A stretch of 41,028 nt of DNA from assembly GCA_021847795.1 (NCBI GenBank), contig JAJZPZ010000013.1, forward strand, positions 1-41,028, read 5' to 3'. Positions 16,002 through 25,442 of this stretch are shown here, in pieces. The position numbers were made by a program, and so were the translations under genes. The stretch is from Nitrospirota bacterium (GTDB lineage: Bacteria; Nitrospirota; Thermodesulfovibrionia; Thermodesulfovibrionales; Dissulfurispiraceae). Every line of letters starts with the position of its first letter. The first letter of the stretch is position 1. Under the pieces are notes generated by a model. That model did not search any database. It was not told where the DNA came from and saw only the letters and a list, made by a program, of their open reading frames with translations.

Positions 16002-17378
16002 ATGAACTATCTGCCTTACGCAAAAGGTGAACCCGGAATGGATATGGAGATCGAAATAACAGACAATCCCTGTTGCGGGAGGAGAGGTGAAGAAGCAAAA
16101 AAAGCCTTTGTACTGGACACGAATGTTTTGATCCATGATCCAAACTCCATCTTCAGGTTTGACGACAACGACATTGTGATACCTTTCGTGGTCATTGAGG
16201 AACTGGACCGGTTGAAAAAAGGGCAGGGCGAAATAGCAGCTTCTGCAAGGCAGGCGCTCAGGATCATTGACACGCTGAGGGAGCAGGGACCGATCTCGAA
16301 GGGCATAAGGATTAATAACAGCGGTGTTATTTCAGTAAGCGTATCAGCTGATGGAGCAGGCGATTCCTTTGCCCGCCATGCGATGAATGATAACCAGATT
16401 ATCAAGACCGCACTGGGCATTATAGAGGAAAAACAAAAAGATGAGTATGGAGAGCAAAAAGCGGTGATCCTTGTTTCCAAAGATACTGCGGTACGGATCA
16501 AGGCAGAAACCCTCGGAATAAAGGCTGAGGACTACCGGAACGACAAGTCGTCGCTTTTCCAGCAGTATGGCAGGGTCCTTCATAAGGAAGAGCCCTCGAA
16601 AAGGGCGCTGTCCATCAGGTATGTGCAACCAGGGGACTGCATTTACAGACTGTCCGGCCATGATAACATGAGAAACGTGAAGCGGGGGAAGGAAATCATG
16701 GGGATAGCGCCCCGTAACAGGGAGCAGGAGTGTGCGATAGACGCGTTGATAGATCCCGGAGTTGAGATCGTGGCTTTAACCGGCAACGCCGGAACAGGCA
16801 AGACGCTCCTTGCCCTTGCAGCAGGTCTGCACCAATCAGCCAGGACAGCCAAGAAGTCTATGCTCTACGAGCAGGTCATTGTATCGAGGCCGATAATGCC
16901 CATGGGGAATGACCTGGGCTATCTGCCCGGAGATGTAAACGAGAAACTAAAGCCGTGGATGCAGCCCATCTTTGATAATCTTGAGGCGATTATCTGTGCT
17001 CCTAAAGAGACCACGAAGGACAGGATTGACATGTCAAACATAAAAAATTATCAATACCTGATCGACATGGGCCTGCTCCAGATTGAACCGCTTACCTATA
17101 TCAGGGGCCGGAGCTTGCCGAAAAGATACTTCATTATTGATGAGGCGCAAAACCTAAGGCCTATTGATGTAAAGACAATTGTAACACGCTGCGGAGAGGG
17201 GACAAAAATCGTATTTACCGGAGATCTTGAACAGATAGACACTCCATACCTGGACAAGACCAGTAACGGCCTTGCATACCTGATCAGCAGGTTCATCAAC
17301 GAAGAGAGCTTCTGTTTCCTCAATCTCCAGAAAAGTGTGAGATCCCGGCTTGCTGAAAAAGGCGCAATCCTGCTCTAA
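16002..17378 (+). CDS. PIN-PhoH (PhoH2-type) ATPase
   Basis: A 458-residue fusion of an N-terminal PIN ribonuclease domain and a C-terminal PhoH ATPase. The PIN part starts 'AFVLDTNVLIHDP' (Asp39) and continues 'VVIEELDRLKKG' (Glu67 region). The PhoH part has Walker A GNAGTGKT at 261-268, 'SRPIMPMGNDLGYLPGD', Walker B 'YFIIDEAQN' and 'TGDLEQID'. PhoH2-type proteins act as RNA helicase/RNase in the cytoplasm; some pair with a small antitoxin, but no such gene lies next to it here. AAGGAGG precedes ATG 16002. It stands alone between the divergent PHP-glycosyltransferase operon and the convergent PstS gene. Confidence 0.9.
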   Translation: MNYLPYAKGEPGMDMEIEITDNPCCGRRGEEAKKAFVLDTNVLIHDPNSIFRFDDNDIVIPFVVIEELDRLKKGQGEIAASARQALRIIDTLREQGPISKGIRINNSGVISVSVSADGAGDSFARHAMNDNQIIKTALGIIEEKQKDEYGEQKAVILVSKDTAVRIKAETLGIKAEDYRNDKSSLFQQYGRVLHKEEPSKRALSIRYVQPGDCIYRLSGHDNMRNVKRGKEIMGIAPRNREQECAIDALIDPGVEIVALTGNAGTGKTLLALAAGLHQSARTAKKSMLYEQVIVSRPIMPMGNDLGYLPGDVNEKLKPWMQPIFDNLEAIICAPKETTKDRIDMSNIKNYQYLIDMGLLQIEPLTYIRGRSLPKRYFIIDEAQNLRPIDVKTIVTRCGEGTKIVFTGDLEQIDTPYLDKTSNGLAYLISRFINEESFCFLNLQKSVRSRLAEKGAILL

Positions 17379-17424
17379 TGCTTGCGCCATATGTTTTTGC
17401 CTCTATCAATACAGGACACGGCGT

Positions 17425-18435
17425 TTATTGTATGCCGGAGGCCTTCCAATAGGCCCTGATTTTATCCTTTAAAGACTTGGGCAGCGGGACATAAATCAAT
17501 TCTTTTGCTTTCGCATCGCCGTTATTGAATACCCAATCAAAAAACTTTACGGCCTTCATGTTGGCGTCTTTTTTCTCCTTTGCGAGAAGGATAAACGTCG
17601 CTCCCGCAATCGGCCACGAGTTTTTCCCAGGAGTATTGGTAAGCCACACGAAGAAATCCTTGCCCGGATCAAAGTCGCCTGTCGCGGCAGCCTCTTCGAA
17701 GGAGTTGAAGCTCGGCGACACGAAGCTTCCCGCCTTATTCTTGAGCTGTGTAGAGGCAAGCCTGTTCTGCTTGGCATAGGCAAATTCCACGTAGCCGATG
17801 GCATTGGGGGTCTGCTTGACATAATTCGCTACTCCCTCGTTGCCTTTTCCGCCGATCCCAACAGGCCACTTAACGGACTTGCCTTCACCTACCTTGTCCT
17901 TCCACTCGGTGCATGTCCCGCTCAGATAATTGGTAAAAATAGCTGTCGTTCCTGACCCATCTGATCTGTGAACAACTATGATCGCGCTGTTCGGCAGGTT
18001 GAGCCTGGGATTTGTCTTTTTGATCATAGGATCGCTCCAGTACTTTATCTCTCCGAGATAGATCATGCAAAGGGATTTCGAGTCAAGTTTGAGTTCGCCC
18101 TCCTTAATGCCCTGGATGTTCACAACCGGAACGACCCCGCCGATAACTGCAGGGAACTGAATGAGATTATCTTTTTTAAGCTCCCTGGGCTCCATCGGGT
18201 CATCGGAGGCGCCGAAATCCACCGTTCTGTCGGTAATCTGCCTGACTCCTCCCCCTGAGCCGATCGAACCGTAATTTACCCTTATCCCCGAAGCTTTCGC
18301 GTAGTTGTACGCCCATACCCGATAGAGCAGAGCGGGAAACGTCGCCCCCGCTCCGTTCAGCATTTCTTCCGCCTGTGCAGTCGAAAACGCCAGTATGAGC
18401 GCCAAAACCAAAAGAGCACTGCAAACCGTCTTCAT
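17425..18435 (-). CDS. pstS: Phosphate ABC transporter substrate-binding protein PstS
   Basis: A 336-residue periplasmic phosphate-binding protein with a 22-residue signal peptide ([10 protein letters not shown] to STAQA) and no lipobox. Family motifs are 'LNGAGATFPALLYRVW', 'VNYGSIGSGGGVRQI', 'VDFGASDDPM', 'VHRSDGSGTTAIFTNYL' and 'NAIGYVEFAYAKQN', the phosphate-contacting loops of PstS. GGGGGGAGGATT precedes ATG 18435. The ATG overlaps the stop of the hybrid histidine kinase gene (ATGA), so the two are translationally coupled. The channel and ATPase genes pstC, pstA, pstB and phoU are not in the window. Confidence 0.92.
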   Translation of the reverse strand: MKTVCSALLVLALILAFSTAQAEEMLNGAGATFPALLYRVWAYNYAKASGIRVNYGSIGSGGGVRQITDRTVDFGASDDPMEPRELKKDNLIQFPAVIGGVVPVVNIQGIKEGELKLDSKSLCMIYLGEIKYWSDPMIKKTNPRLNLPNSAIIVVHRSDGSGTTAIFTNYLSGTCTEWKDKVGEGKSVKWPVGIGGKGNEGVANYVKQTPNAIGYVEFAYAKQNRLASTQLKNKAGSFVSPSFNSFEEAAATGDFDPGKDFFVWLTNTPGKNSWPIAGATFILLAKEKKDANMKAVKFFDWVFNNGDAKAKELIYVPLPKSLKDKIRAYWKASGIQ

Positions 18436-20705
18436 AATCCTCCCCCCTTTTTATGATTCACTTTTCCATCCAGGATTTCCCGCACTTTACTCAAGAGTTC
18501 ATGCGGCGATACGGGTTTTGAGATAAAACTCAGACCTTCCTCAATAATACCCTTGCCGGTGAGGACATCTCCGGTGTAGCCGCTGGAAAAAATGACCTGG
18601 ATATCAGGCCTCGTCTTTTTGATCTCAGTATAGACTTCCATGCCGTTCTTCTTCGGCATGATGACATCAAGGAGAAGAAGCTGCACATGATCTTTATGTT
18701 CTTCAAACCTGCGGAGAGCATCTTCTCCATCTACCGCTTCTATCACCCTGTACCCGAAACTCTCGAGTGCCGTCCTGCTGAATTGCCGCACCTGCACGTC
18801 GTCCTCTATGACAAGTATGGTCTCTGTGCCGCCCTTGAGAACAGGGACCTCCCTGCTCTCGCCCGTGCAGGCTTCTGACTGGATCAAGGGCAGGTATATG
18901 CGAAATGTCGTTCCACTCTCTTTTTCGCTGTAGACATTAATATAGCCGCCATGCTGCTTGACAATGCCGTACACAATCGAAAGGCCGAGACCCGTTCCTT
19001 TTCCCACTTCTTTGGTGGTGAAAAAGGGCTCGAATATCTTTTGTTTTGTCTCTTCATCCATGCCGGTCCCTGTATCGGTTACGGAAATCAGCGCGTATTT
19101 TCCGGGCTCTCCATATCCATGGGCCTTTACATATTCATCGTCCATTTCCGCCAGGCCGGTTTCAATGATCAGTTGCCCTCCTCTGGGCATGGCATCTCGC
19201 GCATTCGTGACAAGATTCAGCAAAACCTGCTCTATCTGACCGCTGTCAGCCATTGCGATGAGATTTTCACCTTTCAGTACGGCTTTGAACTCAATGTCCT
19301 CGCTGATGACCCTCGACAGGATCTTTTTCATTTTGATGATGAGTTCGGAGAGGTCTGCCGGTTTCGAGGATCTCATCTGTTTCCGACTGAAGGCAAGGAG
19401 TCCTTGCGATAAATTGGCCGCCTTTTCCGCTGCTGAAACCATCTGATCCAAATAGCCCCGTGATCGGCTGTCTTCATCCATGTCCATCTGCAGCAGACCT
19501 CCAAAGCCTATGATTGCGGTGAGCATATTGTTGAAGTCGTGGGCAACACCTCCCGCAAGACGTCCGACGGATTCCATTTTCTGGACTTGCAACAGCTGCG
19601 CTTGAAGTTTTTGGTGCCGTTCCTCCTGCTCGTCCATTTCGACAATCATTTTGTTGAACGCTGATGCAAGCGTTCCTATCTCATCGCCCGGTGCAATTTC
19701 CAGGAGCCTCTGTTCGCTTGGCTTATTGGGGAACTCCTCCATATGCCTTGCTATTGCCGTAAGCGGCTGCATGAACCGCCTCATTACTACCCATACCATG
19801 AGAAGCACAACAGCAGTACCGGCAAGTATCCCTAAGGTCACATAGCGCCTGACCTTGTGAAAAGGGGCGTAAGCCTCGTCAAGGGGATAATGAATCGCGA
19901 GAAACCAGTCCGTCGACTGCAGGCGTTTATATGAGGCAAGCACAGGCACACCGTTCGAGGCGATCGTTTCATCACTCGCCGCAATGCCTGTCAGCGCTTT
20001 GTCGAGAAGTTTGTTGAGACCGGAGGGCACCGCGTTGCTCTTTATGATATCCTCCTGGTCCGGATGCATGATTATTGTTCTGTCGTTCGAAACAAGAAAA
20101 ACATAACCAGTCTTTCCGATATTGATTCTCCCCAGATGGGCAAGGAAGTTGTTCCCTGTCAAGTCGAAGCTCCCCCCGAGTATCGCCAGGACATTTCCCG
20201 TCCTGTCGAAAACAGGTGCGGTGATAATAATCGCCCGGGCACCGGACGCATGGGCGGAGGAGTACGGCTTGGAAATATACGGCTCTTTTGAAGCTATCGC
20301 TTTTTTATAAAACTCCCGGAAAGAAATATCCTCCCCCTTCCGATTGGGCAGGTACGGGCTTTCCGCAATCGGTCTGCCCTCTTTCGAAATTAGGAAAATG
20401 CCGTTGTCGAACATGGACAGCAGGCTGGGCTTGCTGTCAAGGAATCTCCGGGCCTGCCCGGGATCGGTCAGCGCCTGATGGGGCAATCTGGCCGCGCTGG
20501 CGATCAACGCGCTCTGGATAAGGGATATCTCGTCGTCAAGACTTTTGGCCAGGGATGAGGCAAGCGTAAACTGCTGATCGGATATCGCCCTCTTGAACTC
20601 GCGTTCCAGGTAGGACATGATGAAATGGATCAGGACAGCGACGAAAATGACGAACAGGGCCGAAACAGCAAGCGCCATTCTTGTCTTAAGACTAAGCTTT
20701 TTCAT
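18432..20705 (-). CDS. Hybrid histidine kinase with double-Cache sensor and receiver domain
   Basis: A 757-residue membrane kinase from ATG 20705; a TTG-led frame to 20768 is less likely. Layout: helix at about 12-32, a periplasmic double-Cache sensor at 35-285 (two 'GxVFLxSxxGxxIxxP'-like strands), helix at 288-309, HAMP, a HisKA domain with phospho-acceptor in VAHDFNNML (His389), HATPase motifs '[11 protein letters not shown]', '[10 protein letters not shown]', '[20 protein letters not shown]', and a C-terminal receiver with Asp680 in '[14 protein letters not shown]'. The end of the gene overlaps the PstS start. Coupling to PstS suggests a sensor linked to phosphate or a PstS-bound ligand. 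No output domain is attached; the target may be the nearby PhoB-like regulator or another partner. Confidence 0.88.
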   Translation of the reverse strand: MKKLSLKTRMALAVSALFVIFVAVLIHFIMSYLEREFKRAISDQQFTLASSLAKSLDDEISLIQSALIASAARLPHQALTDPGQARRFLDSKPSLLSMFDNGIFLISKEGRPIAESPYLPNRKGEDISFREFYKKAIASKEPYISKPYSSAHASGARAIIITAPVFDRTGNVLAILGGSFDLTGNNFLAHLGRINIGKTGYVFLVSNDRTIIMHPDQEDIIKSNAVPSGLNKLLDKALTGIAASDETIASNGVPVLASYKRLQSTDWFLAIHYPLDEAYAPFHKVRRYVTLGILAGTAVVLLMVWVVMRRFMQPLTAIARHMEEFPNKPSEQRLLEIAPGDEIGTLASAFNKMIVEMDEQEERHQKLQAQLLQVQKMESVGRLAGGVAHDFNNMLTAIIGFGGLLQMDMDEDSRSRGYLDQMVSAAEKAANLSQGLLAFSRKQMRSSKPADLSELIIKMKKILSRVISEDIEFKAVLKGENLIAMADSGQIEQVLLNLVTNARDAMPRGGQLIIETGLAEMDDEYVKAHGYGEPGKYALISVTDTGTGMDEETKQKIFEPFFTTKEVGKGTGLGLSIVYGIVKQHGGYINVYSEKESGTTFRIYLPLIQSEACTGESREVPVLKGGTETILVIEDDVQVRQFSRTALESFGYRVIEAVDGEDALRRFEEHKDHVQLLLLDVIMPKKNGMEVYTEIKKTRPDIQVIFSSGYTGDVLTGKGIIEEGLSFISKPVSPHELLSKVREILDGKVNHKKGGGL

Positions 20706-20797
20706 TGATAGCCATTTGCTCAGGTTTGCGATGTTGTCGTGCCTTATTACAGTATCTGAACAGAGCAACCATCTTTATTGCCGTCTGTTCATAGGAA

Positions 20798-20825
20798 AGT
20801 GTACAGCAAAAATATTACAATACAA
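20798..20825 (-). promoter_or_regulatory. Candidate promoter for the kinase-pstS operon
   Basis: On the minus strand TTGTAT (20820-20825) and TACACT (20798-20803) are spaced by 16 bases, placing a start about 85 bases before ATG 20705. No convincing pair of Pho-box repeats was found around it. Confidence 0.3.
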
Positions 20826-20946
20826 TGAATACATTATTACATTTTTCGTAATATCGGAGGATAAAAACCGAGGGCACCAAAAAGAATATTGCAAGGAATA
20901 TCGCGAGCAGGTGGATTAAGAAATATCCGCGCAAAAATACCTCTTT

Positions 20947-21666
20947 TTATATCTCAGCATCCATGTAATAGCCGATTCCCCTTTTCGTTTTTATATATCT
21001 CGGATTTGCAGGGTCGTCCTCGACTTGCATGCGCAATCTCCTGACATGCACATCGACTGTCCTCGGCTCTACGAATGCCTCACCTTCCCATATGGCATCG
21101 AGGAGTTGATTACGGCTGAATACCTTGCCCCTGTTGTCCACAAAGTAGAGGAGCAGTCTGAACTCTCTTGCGCTGAGATTCAGAGGCACTCCTTTTTTAT
21201 AAACCTCGCAGGTCCCCCTATTGACCACAAGATTTCCTATACGAACCGGCGTCTCATAAGCCCCTTTATCCACCGGCCTCTCAAGTGTCCTCCTCAGGAC
21301 GGCCTTCACGCGCGCTGCAAGCTCTCGTGGGTTGAAAGGCTTGGTAATATAATCATCGGCGCCGATTTCCAGTCCGAGTATCCTGTTGTCGTCCTCTGTT
21401 TTTGCCGTAATCATGATTATGGGCAGGTCCTCGGTTTTCGGATCCTTCCTGAGCATGCGGCAGAGATCAAACCCCTGGATGCCGGGGAGCATGAGATCAA
21501 GGACAATGAGACCGTAATGCTCGTTCTGGATCTTTCTCAGAGCCTCCTCACCGTCCGGAGCAGATGAGACTTCAAAGCCTTCCCTCTCAAGATTGTAACA
21601 GACAAGGTCAACGATGTCGGGCTCGTCGTCGATCACCAATATTTTTTTTGCATTCACATTATACAT
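20947..21666 (-). CDS. OmpR/PhoB-family response regulator
   Basis: A 239-residue regulator: receiver domain 8-125 with acidic pocket DDEPD, phospho-acceptor Asp57 in 'LIVLDLMLPG' and Lys109 in ITKPF, then a winged-helix DNA-binding domain (about 140-236) with 'LSAREFRLLLYFVDN' and the recognition region 'RTVDVHVRRLRMQVEDDP', ending GIGYYMDAEI. The sequence is closest to PhoB among the OmpR group, in line with the PstS gene downstream, but no PhoR kinase is adjacent. ATG 21666 has no clear ribosome site; a GTG four codons in is an alternative start. It follows the exopolysaccharide operon on the same strand after about 100 bases. Confidence 0.85.
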   Translation of the reverse strand: MYNVNAKKILVIDDEPDIVDLVCYNLEREGFEVSSAPDGEEALRKIQNEHYGLIVLDLMLPGIQGFDLCRMLRKDPKTEDLPIIMITAKTEDDNRILGLEIGADDYITKPFNPRELAARVKAVLRRTLERPVDKGAYETPVRIGNLVVNRGTCEVYKKGVPLNLSAREFRLLLYFVDNRGKVFSRNQLLDAIWEGEAFVEPRTVDVHVRRLRMQVEDDPANPRYIKTKRGIGYYMDAEI

Positions 21667-21712
21667 ACAATATCAGGCACAGCAAATGAAGACACGCATC
21701 TCTTTGCTTAGA

Positions 21713-21767
21713 GGAGACGTGGTGTTTTGGTATTTTCGGCAGCAATCTTGAAGCCATATACGTCTCC
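21713..21767. repeat. Perfect 8-base inverted repeat after the exopolysaccharide operon
   Basis: GGAGACGT (21713-21720) and ACGTCTCC (21760-21767) flank a 39-base loop, immediately after the stop of the BY-kinase-like gene and before the PhoB-like gene. There is no T-run, so it is not a standard intrinsic terminator. It could be an RNA structure at the operon end or a split operator; chance is possible. Confidence 0.3.
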
Positions 21768-21768
21768 C

Positions 21769-22578
21769 TTATTTCTTACGGTTCAGGACAAATCCCAGTA
21801 TCTTCTCCTTCGGAAGAAACTGGATTGCCTTCCTAACGTCATCCGTCGAGGTTTTTCCAGCCTGCACAACGATAATTACCTGATCTACAAGAGGGGCGAA
21901 CGTCAGGACGTCCGCTCCGGTAAGAATGGGGGGGGCATCGAAAATTATATACCGCTCAGGATAACGCCCTTTCATGTCGGATATGAGTTCTTTCATACGC
22001 GGAGATCCGAGGATCTCTGCGCTTTCCTGAAAAGAACGCCCCCCGGAAATCAGAGTCATTTTCTCAACCCCCGGCCAGGTGATTAACTCTGAAACAGGCA
22101 AGCCGTCCGCAAGATAATTTATCAATCCCTTTTCACCGGCGCATCCCAGGTATTTATGGATACTCTGCTTTCTCAGGTCGCCATCAACCAGTAAAACCGT
22201 ATTCTGGAACTCACGGGCAAAGGTGAATGCAAGATTGATGGCTGTGAGAGTTTTCCCCTCGCCCGGCTGGGCGCTGGTAACCATAATCGTGTTGCTTCCG
22301 GCGCCCTTGGTCCGCTGCAGGATCTGCGTGCGCAGGACACGGTAAGCCTCAGCCTCCGGAACATTGTCCAGATAAGCCAGGCAACGGTTCCCGGCGATAA
22401 ACCCCGGATCCAGGTGAATAGCCCGTGATTGAGAATACATCGGCGATATCCATCCGGCCTTTTCCTTATCCTTCTCCTCAGGATCGTTCTGCAAGGAGAG
22501 CACAGGCGTTTCTTTAAATGTTCTCTTGTCATGCCTTTTATTAAATAGTGTCACCGCTTCCTTAATTTTATGTATCAT
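21769..22578 (-). CDS. BY-kinase-like ATPase (CpsD/CapB family)
   Basis: A 269-residue cytoplasmic ATPase from ATG 22578 (AAAGGAG upstream). It has the P-loop SAQPGEGKT (102-110), Walker A' VLLVDGDLR (128-136) and Walker B IIFDAPP (211-217), the bacterial tyrosine kinase set, and the helix 'EAYRVLRTQI' that contacts the chain-length protein. It ends 'FVLNRKK' with no C-terminal tyrosine cluster, the part that BY-kinases normally autophosphorylate. The Wzz-like partner lies just upstream. It probably controls polymer length by binding that partner, but signalling through tyrosine phosphorylation may be altered or use other tyrosines. Confidence 0.85.
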   Translation of the reverse strand: MIHKIKEAVTLFNKRHDKRTFKETPVLSLQNDPEEKDKEKAGWISPMYSQSRAIHLDPGFIAGNRCLAYLDNVPEAEAYRVLRTQILQRTKGAGSNTIMVTSAQPGEGKTLTAINLAFTFAREFQNTVLLVDGDLRKQSIHKYLGCAGEKGLINYLADGLPVSELITWPGVEKMTLISGGRSFQESAEILGSPRMKELISDMKGRYPERYIIFDAPPILTGADVLTFAPLVDQVIIVVQAGKTSTDDVRKAIQFLPKEKILGFVLNRKK

Positions 22579-22609
22579 TAAAACCGCTCCTTTCAACCCG
22601 ACTTTTTAT

Positions 22610-24181
22610 TTACATCCCCAGATGCCTTGCAGCGCGCGCCCAGAGGACATCCAGATCCATCACAAAGAAATGAACGATCAGTACAAGGACTATCAGCAGG
22701 AGAACAACTGTACCGGCCATTACTTTCATACGGCTCTTCTTACGCAGCTCATCCTCCAAGGTGGCAATCTCCGGGATCTCTGCAAGGACAGGGAAAATGA
22801 AAGACGCCGCCAGGTCTTCGGACCGGCGCGCAGAGCGGTCGGAAGTCTCCTGCAGCGCTGCCGTCCCTACCCCCATGCTTATACCGATAACAAGCCCGAT
22901 CAGGAGAACAGCGGGCCGGTTAGGTTTTACCGGCTTCTCCGGGAGCCTGGCCGGATCAATCAACGTAAAACGCTCCCCCATCTGTTCTTTTTCAAGTCCA
23001 TGGGCCACCTTGGCTTCCATAAACTTTTTCATAAGATCGTCATACTTGGCCTGTGTATTGTTTCTTTCGACCATCAGGGTCTTGTATCCCTCTTCCACTC
23101 GGGGGGACATTTCCAGCCTTTGCCGGTACTCGTCCTTCTTCTTATCAAGTTCCCCGATCTGTCGTTTGACAGACTTGATTTCCGACTGAACGCCGGCTAA
23201 CTGTGTGGCAAGCGAGACATAGGCAGGGTTGTCCGGTTTCTCCACAACCGCTGGTTGACTTTCCTTGGATTGAAGCCTTTTTTCAAGCTCGGCGATCTCA
23301 AATCTTGTCTTGACCACGTCAGGATATTCGTCAGAATACCGGGACTTTAAGCTGCCAAGCATAACCCTCAGTTCCTTCAACCGTTCTTTGTCCTGATTTG
23401 TCGTATCAGGCGCTATAGTCGCCAATTCGGCCTGCAGACTGCTCTCTCTTTCACGAAGTGTACGGAGTTGGTCGTTCAACTGGTTGTAATTCCTCTCGCT
23501 CCAGTCCAGTGTCTGAAGGTTGAACTGAAAGAGTTCTGGCAGGGCGCGAGGATTTTTTTCCTTATAGATGGCTATTTTTCTCTCTAATTCAGCCAGGTCA
23601 GCCTGGACAGACTTCATTTCCTCCTCCAGGAATTTTGTTGTGCCTTCCGTCTGCTGACCCACAACTTTGACATTCTCCTCCAGATAAAGAGAAGCGAGGA
23701 CATTGGCGACCTGCTGCACAACCAAGGGATTTTGCCCTTCATAAGATATGGTAAATGCGATAGTTGCAAGAGTTTTTTGCCCTGTCCGGCGGTCTACCAC
23801 GTCCGCCATGATGGTATCAAACTTGATATCCTTTTTTCGCATATTCTCGATGATTTCCTCTTTTGTCAACTTGTTGCGTTTATCAGCATACAGGTTGAAA
23901 CGGTCGATGACCTCCCCAAGCCGTGCCGCACTCATGATCCGCTGGTTGATGGACTGCAAACGCTGTTCAGCATAACTCGTCACGGTCGCCATGACATAGT
24001 CCCGCGATATCTCCTGTTCTTCAATGAGTATAGTGGATGTGGAACGATACACAGGTTTCCAGACCAGGAGCACCAGCACCGAGAGCAGGAAGGCGGCGAG
24101 CGCCGGTGCGATAAGCCCCCATCGCCGCCTCTTGATTATTTTGGCGACGTCTTCGATTGTTATTGATTCAATTTGTTCCAT
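22610..24181 (-). CDS. Wzz/GumC-type polysaccharide chain-length and co-polymerase protein
   Basis: A 523-residue inner-membrane protein. A Wzz domain begins at about 8 with a helix at 22-42 (GLIAPALAAFLLSVLVLLVW); a long periplasmic region of coiled coils spans about 180-400, including 'GGK'-like tandem helices and 'LKSRYSDEYPDVVKTRFEI'; the proline-rich 'PARLPEKPVKPNRP' precedes helix two (423-442). A third hydrophobic segment at 488-508 (VVLLLIVLVLIVHFF) is an extra over simple Wzz. AAAGGAC precedes ATG 24181. It should set chain length and bridge polymerase to the outer-membrane exporter, with the adjacent BY-kinase-like ATPase as cytoplasmic partner. Confidence 0.88.
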   Translation of the reverse strand: MEQIESITIEDVAKIIKRRRWGLIAPALAAFLLSVLVLLVWKPVYRSTSTILIEEQEISRDYVMATVTSYAEQRLQSINQRIMSAARLGEVIDRFNLYADKRNKLTKEEIIENMRKKDIKFDTIMADVVDRRTGQKTLATIAFTISYEGQNPLVVQQVANVLASLYLEENVKVVGQQTEGTTKFLEEEMKSVQADLAELERKIAIYKEKNPRALPELFQFNLQTLDWSERNYNQLNDQLRTLRERESSLQAELATIAPDTTNQDKERLKELRVMLGSLKSRYSDEYPDVVKTRFEIAELEKRLQSKESQPAVVEKPDNPAYVSLATQLAGVQSEIKSVKRQIGELDKKKDEYRQRLEMSPRVEEGYKTLMVERNNTQAKYDDLMKKFMEAKVAHGLEKEQMGERFTLIDPARLPEKPVKPNRPAVLLIGLVIGISMGVGTAALQETSDRSARRSEDLAASFIFPVLAEIPEIATLEDELRKKSRMKVMAGTVVLLLIVLVLIVHFFVMDLDVLWARAARHLGM

Positions 24182-24212
24182 GAAAAGTCCTTTCTTTTTA
24201 TTCTGCTGAACA

Positions 24213-25442
24213 CTACTCTAAAAAGGGATATTGAATATTGAGGCGAATAGAGAAAAGATGTCTGTTCGCCGAACTGTGCGATGCCTGATTGTCAACCATG
24301 GTATATTCGTACGATGCCTCTGAGGCCATATCTTTTGAGAATTCGTAACGAATCCCGGGGTTGATGCGGAAAGTCCACTGGTTGATAACCTGTGCGGAAA
24401 ACTCCGAAGCAGCAGACTTTAACGTGTAATAGCCGGATGAGAAAAGGGCCGACAACTCATACGTGAACCGATAGCGGGTTGAGAGCGTCAGGTAATTGCG
24501 CTCCGCTGCCCCGTTAAGACCGTACGCCGGTGTAATATCCCTGGTGCAGGTGAGATCACCGTTACTGCGTTCTCCCTTGTAATTCAGTGATGCACTTCCC
24601 ACCCAGCCAAAGCCGCCGTTTTTAACCTGTTCTTTATGCAACTCGTAACCGAGCAGAATTGGAAATCCAAAGAAAAAATCGTAGACGGGCACTTGCCTTG
24701 TTACAGATATGTCCGACCACGTATGCCGGACACCAACGTCGACAAGGACGCTCCAGATTTCATCGAGATCCCGTGAAAAGCCCACAGTGCCCGTAATGCT
24801 ATCGATCCGGGAATCCGGATAAGAATAAGAGCTGTACCCCACGTTCGTTCTTCCTTTCGTAGCCGGGAAGTGTTTGCCCAGATCATAGACTAGCCCTGCG
24901 TTGACATCATGGGATGTATTGCCAAGATATCTTGGATCATCATAAGAGTCCCTGCCGTAACTGTAAGACACCCCCGCCGCTGTTTTTTCAGTTAACTGAT
25001 AATCGGCAGAAAGGGATGAAGTGATATGGTTCCAGGGCGCCGTTGCCATAACAATACCAGTCGTCCCGACATCCAGGGTTGGATTGGAACTCCTTGAGTA
25101 CCCACCCTCGGCTGAAATGTTGAACAGGGGCGTGGCAGCATACTTGAATTTACCGTCGTACATCTGGTCTGTCGCACTGAGAGCCCGGTTATCGGCATAC
25201 TCAAGCCGGTCGAGGCGAACCGACAGGTCCGTATCGAGGCGCTCGGTCCGGTTCACCATTTCAACACCCGGGGAAAGGGTAGTAACAAAATCTCTCTTGA
25301 TACTGCTTGGCGAGAATAAGACGTTGCTGTTGTATTCCTCTTTGACGGAGAGGGACGGAACAATACGAAACTCGTTCCCCCAGGCAAACGCCGGACAGGT
25401 GATCAGGAGAAGAACAACAAGGTGGATCAGCCAATGCCTCAT
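24213..25442 (-). CDS. Outer-membrane beta-barrel protein of the exopolysaccharide locus
   Basis: A 409-residue protein with a 20-residue signal peptide (to CPAFA) and a chain of alternating amphipathic strands throughout: 'RIVPSLSVKEEYNSNVLFSP', 'ISAEGGYSRSSN', 'TAAGVSYSYGRDSYDDPRYL', 'MASEASYEYTMVDNQA' and the final 'LFSIRLNIQYPFLE'. This is the pattern of outer-membrane barrels found in exosortase-associated exopolysaccharide loci (a TIGR03016-like group). Its ATG overlaps the stop of the Wza-like gene, and no Shine-Dalgarno is seen, so it is probably translated by coupling. It may form or line the exit pore for the polymer. Confidence 0.8.
   Translation of the reverse strand: MRHWLIHLVVLLLITCPAFAWGNEFRIVPSLSVKEEYNSNVLFSPSSIKRDFVTTLSPGVEMVNRTERLDTDLSVRLDRLEYADNRALSATDQMYDGKFKYAATPLFNISAEGGYSRSSNPTLDVGTTGIVMATAPWNHITSSLSADYQLTEKTAAGVSYSYGRDSYDDPRYLGNTSHDVNAGLVYDLGKHFPATKGRTNVGYSSYSYPDSRIDSITGTVGFSRDLDEIWSVLVDVGVRHTWSDISVTRQVPVYDFFFGFPILLGYELHKEQVKNGGFGWVGSASLNYKGERSNGDLTCTRDITPAYGLNGAAERNYLTLSTRYRFTYELSALFSSGYYTLKSAASEFSAQVINQWTFRINPGIRYEFSKDMASEASYEYTMVDNQASHSSANRHLFSIRLNIQYPFLE

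Noticed and set aside
20706-20946. Pho boxes upstream of the kinase-pstS operon
   Set aside because: Only one loose CTGT-like half-site is seen; no pair of direct repeats with the proper spacing.
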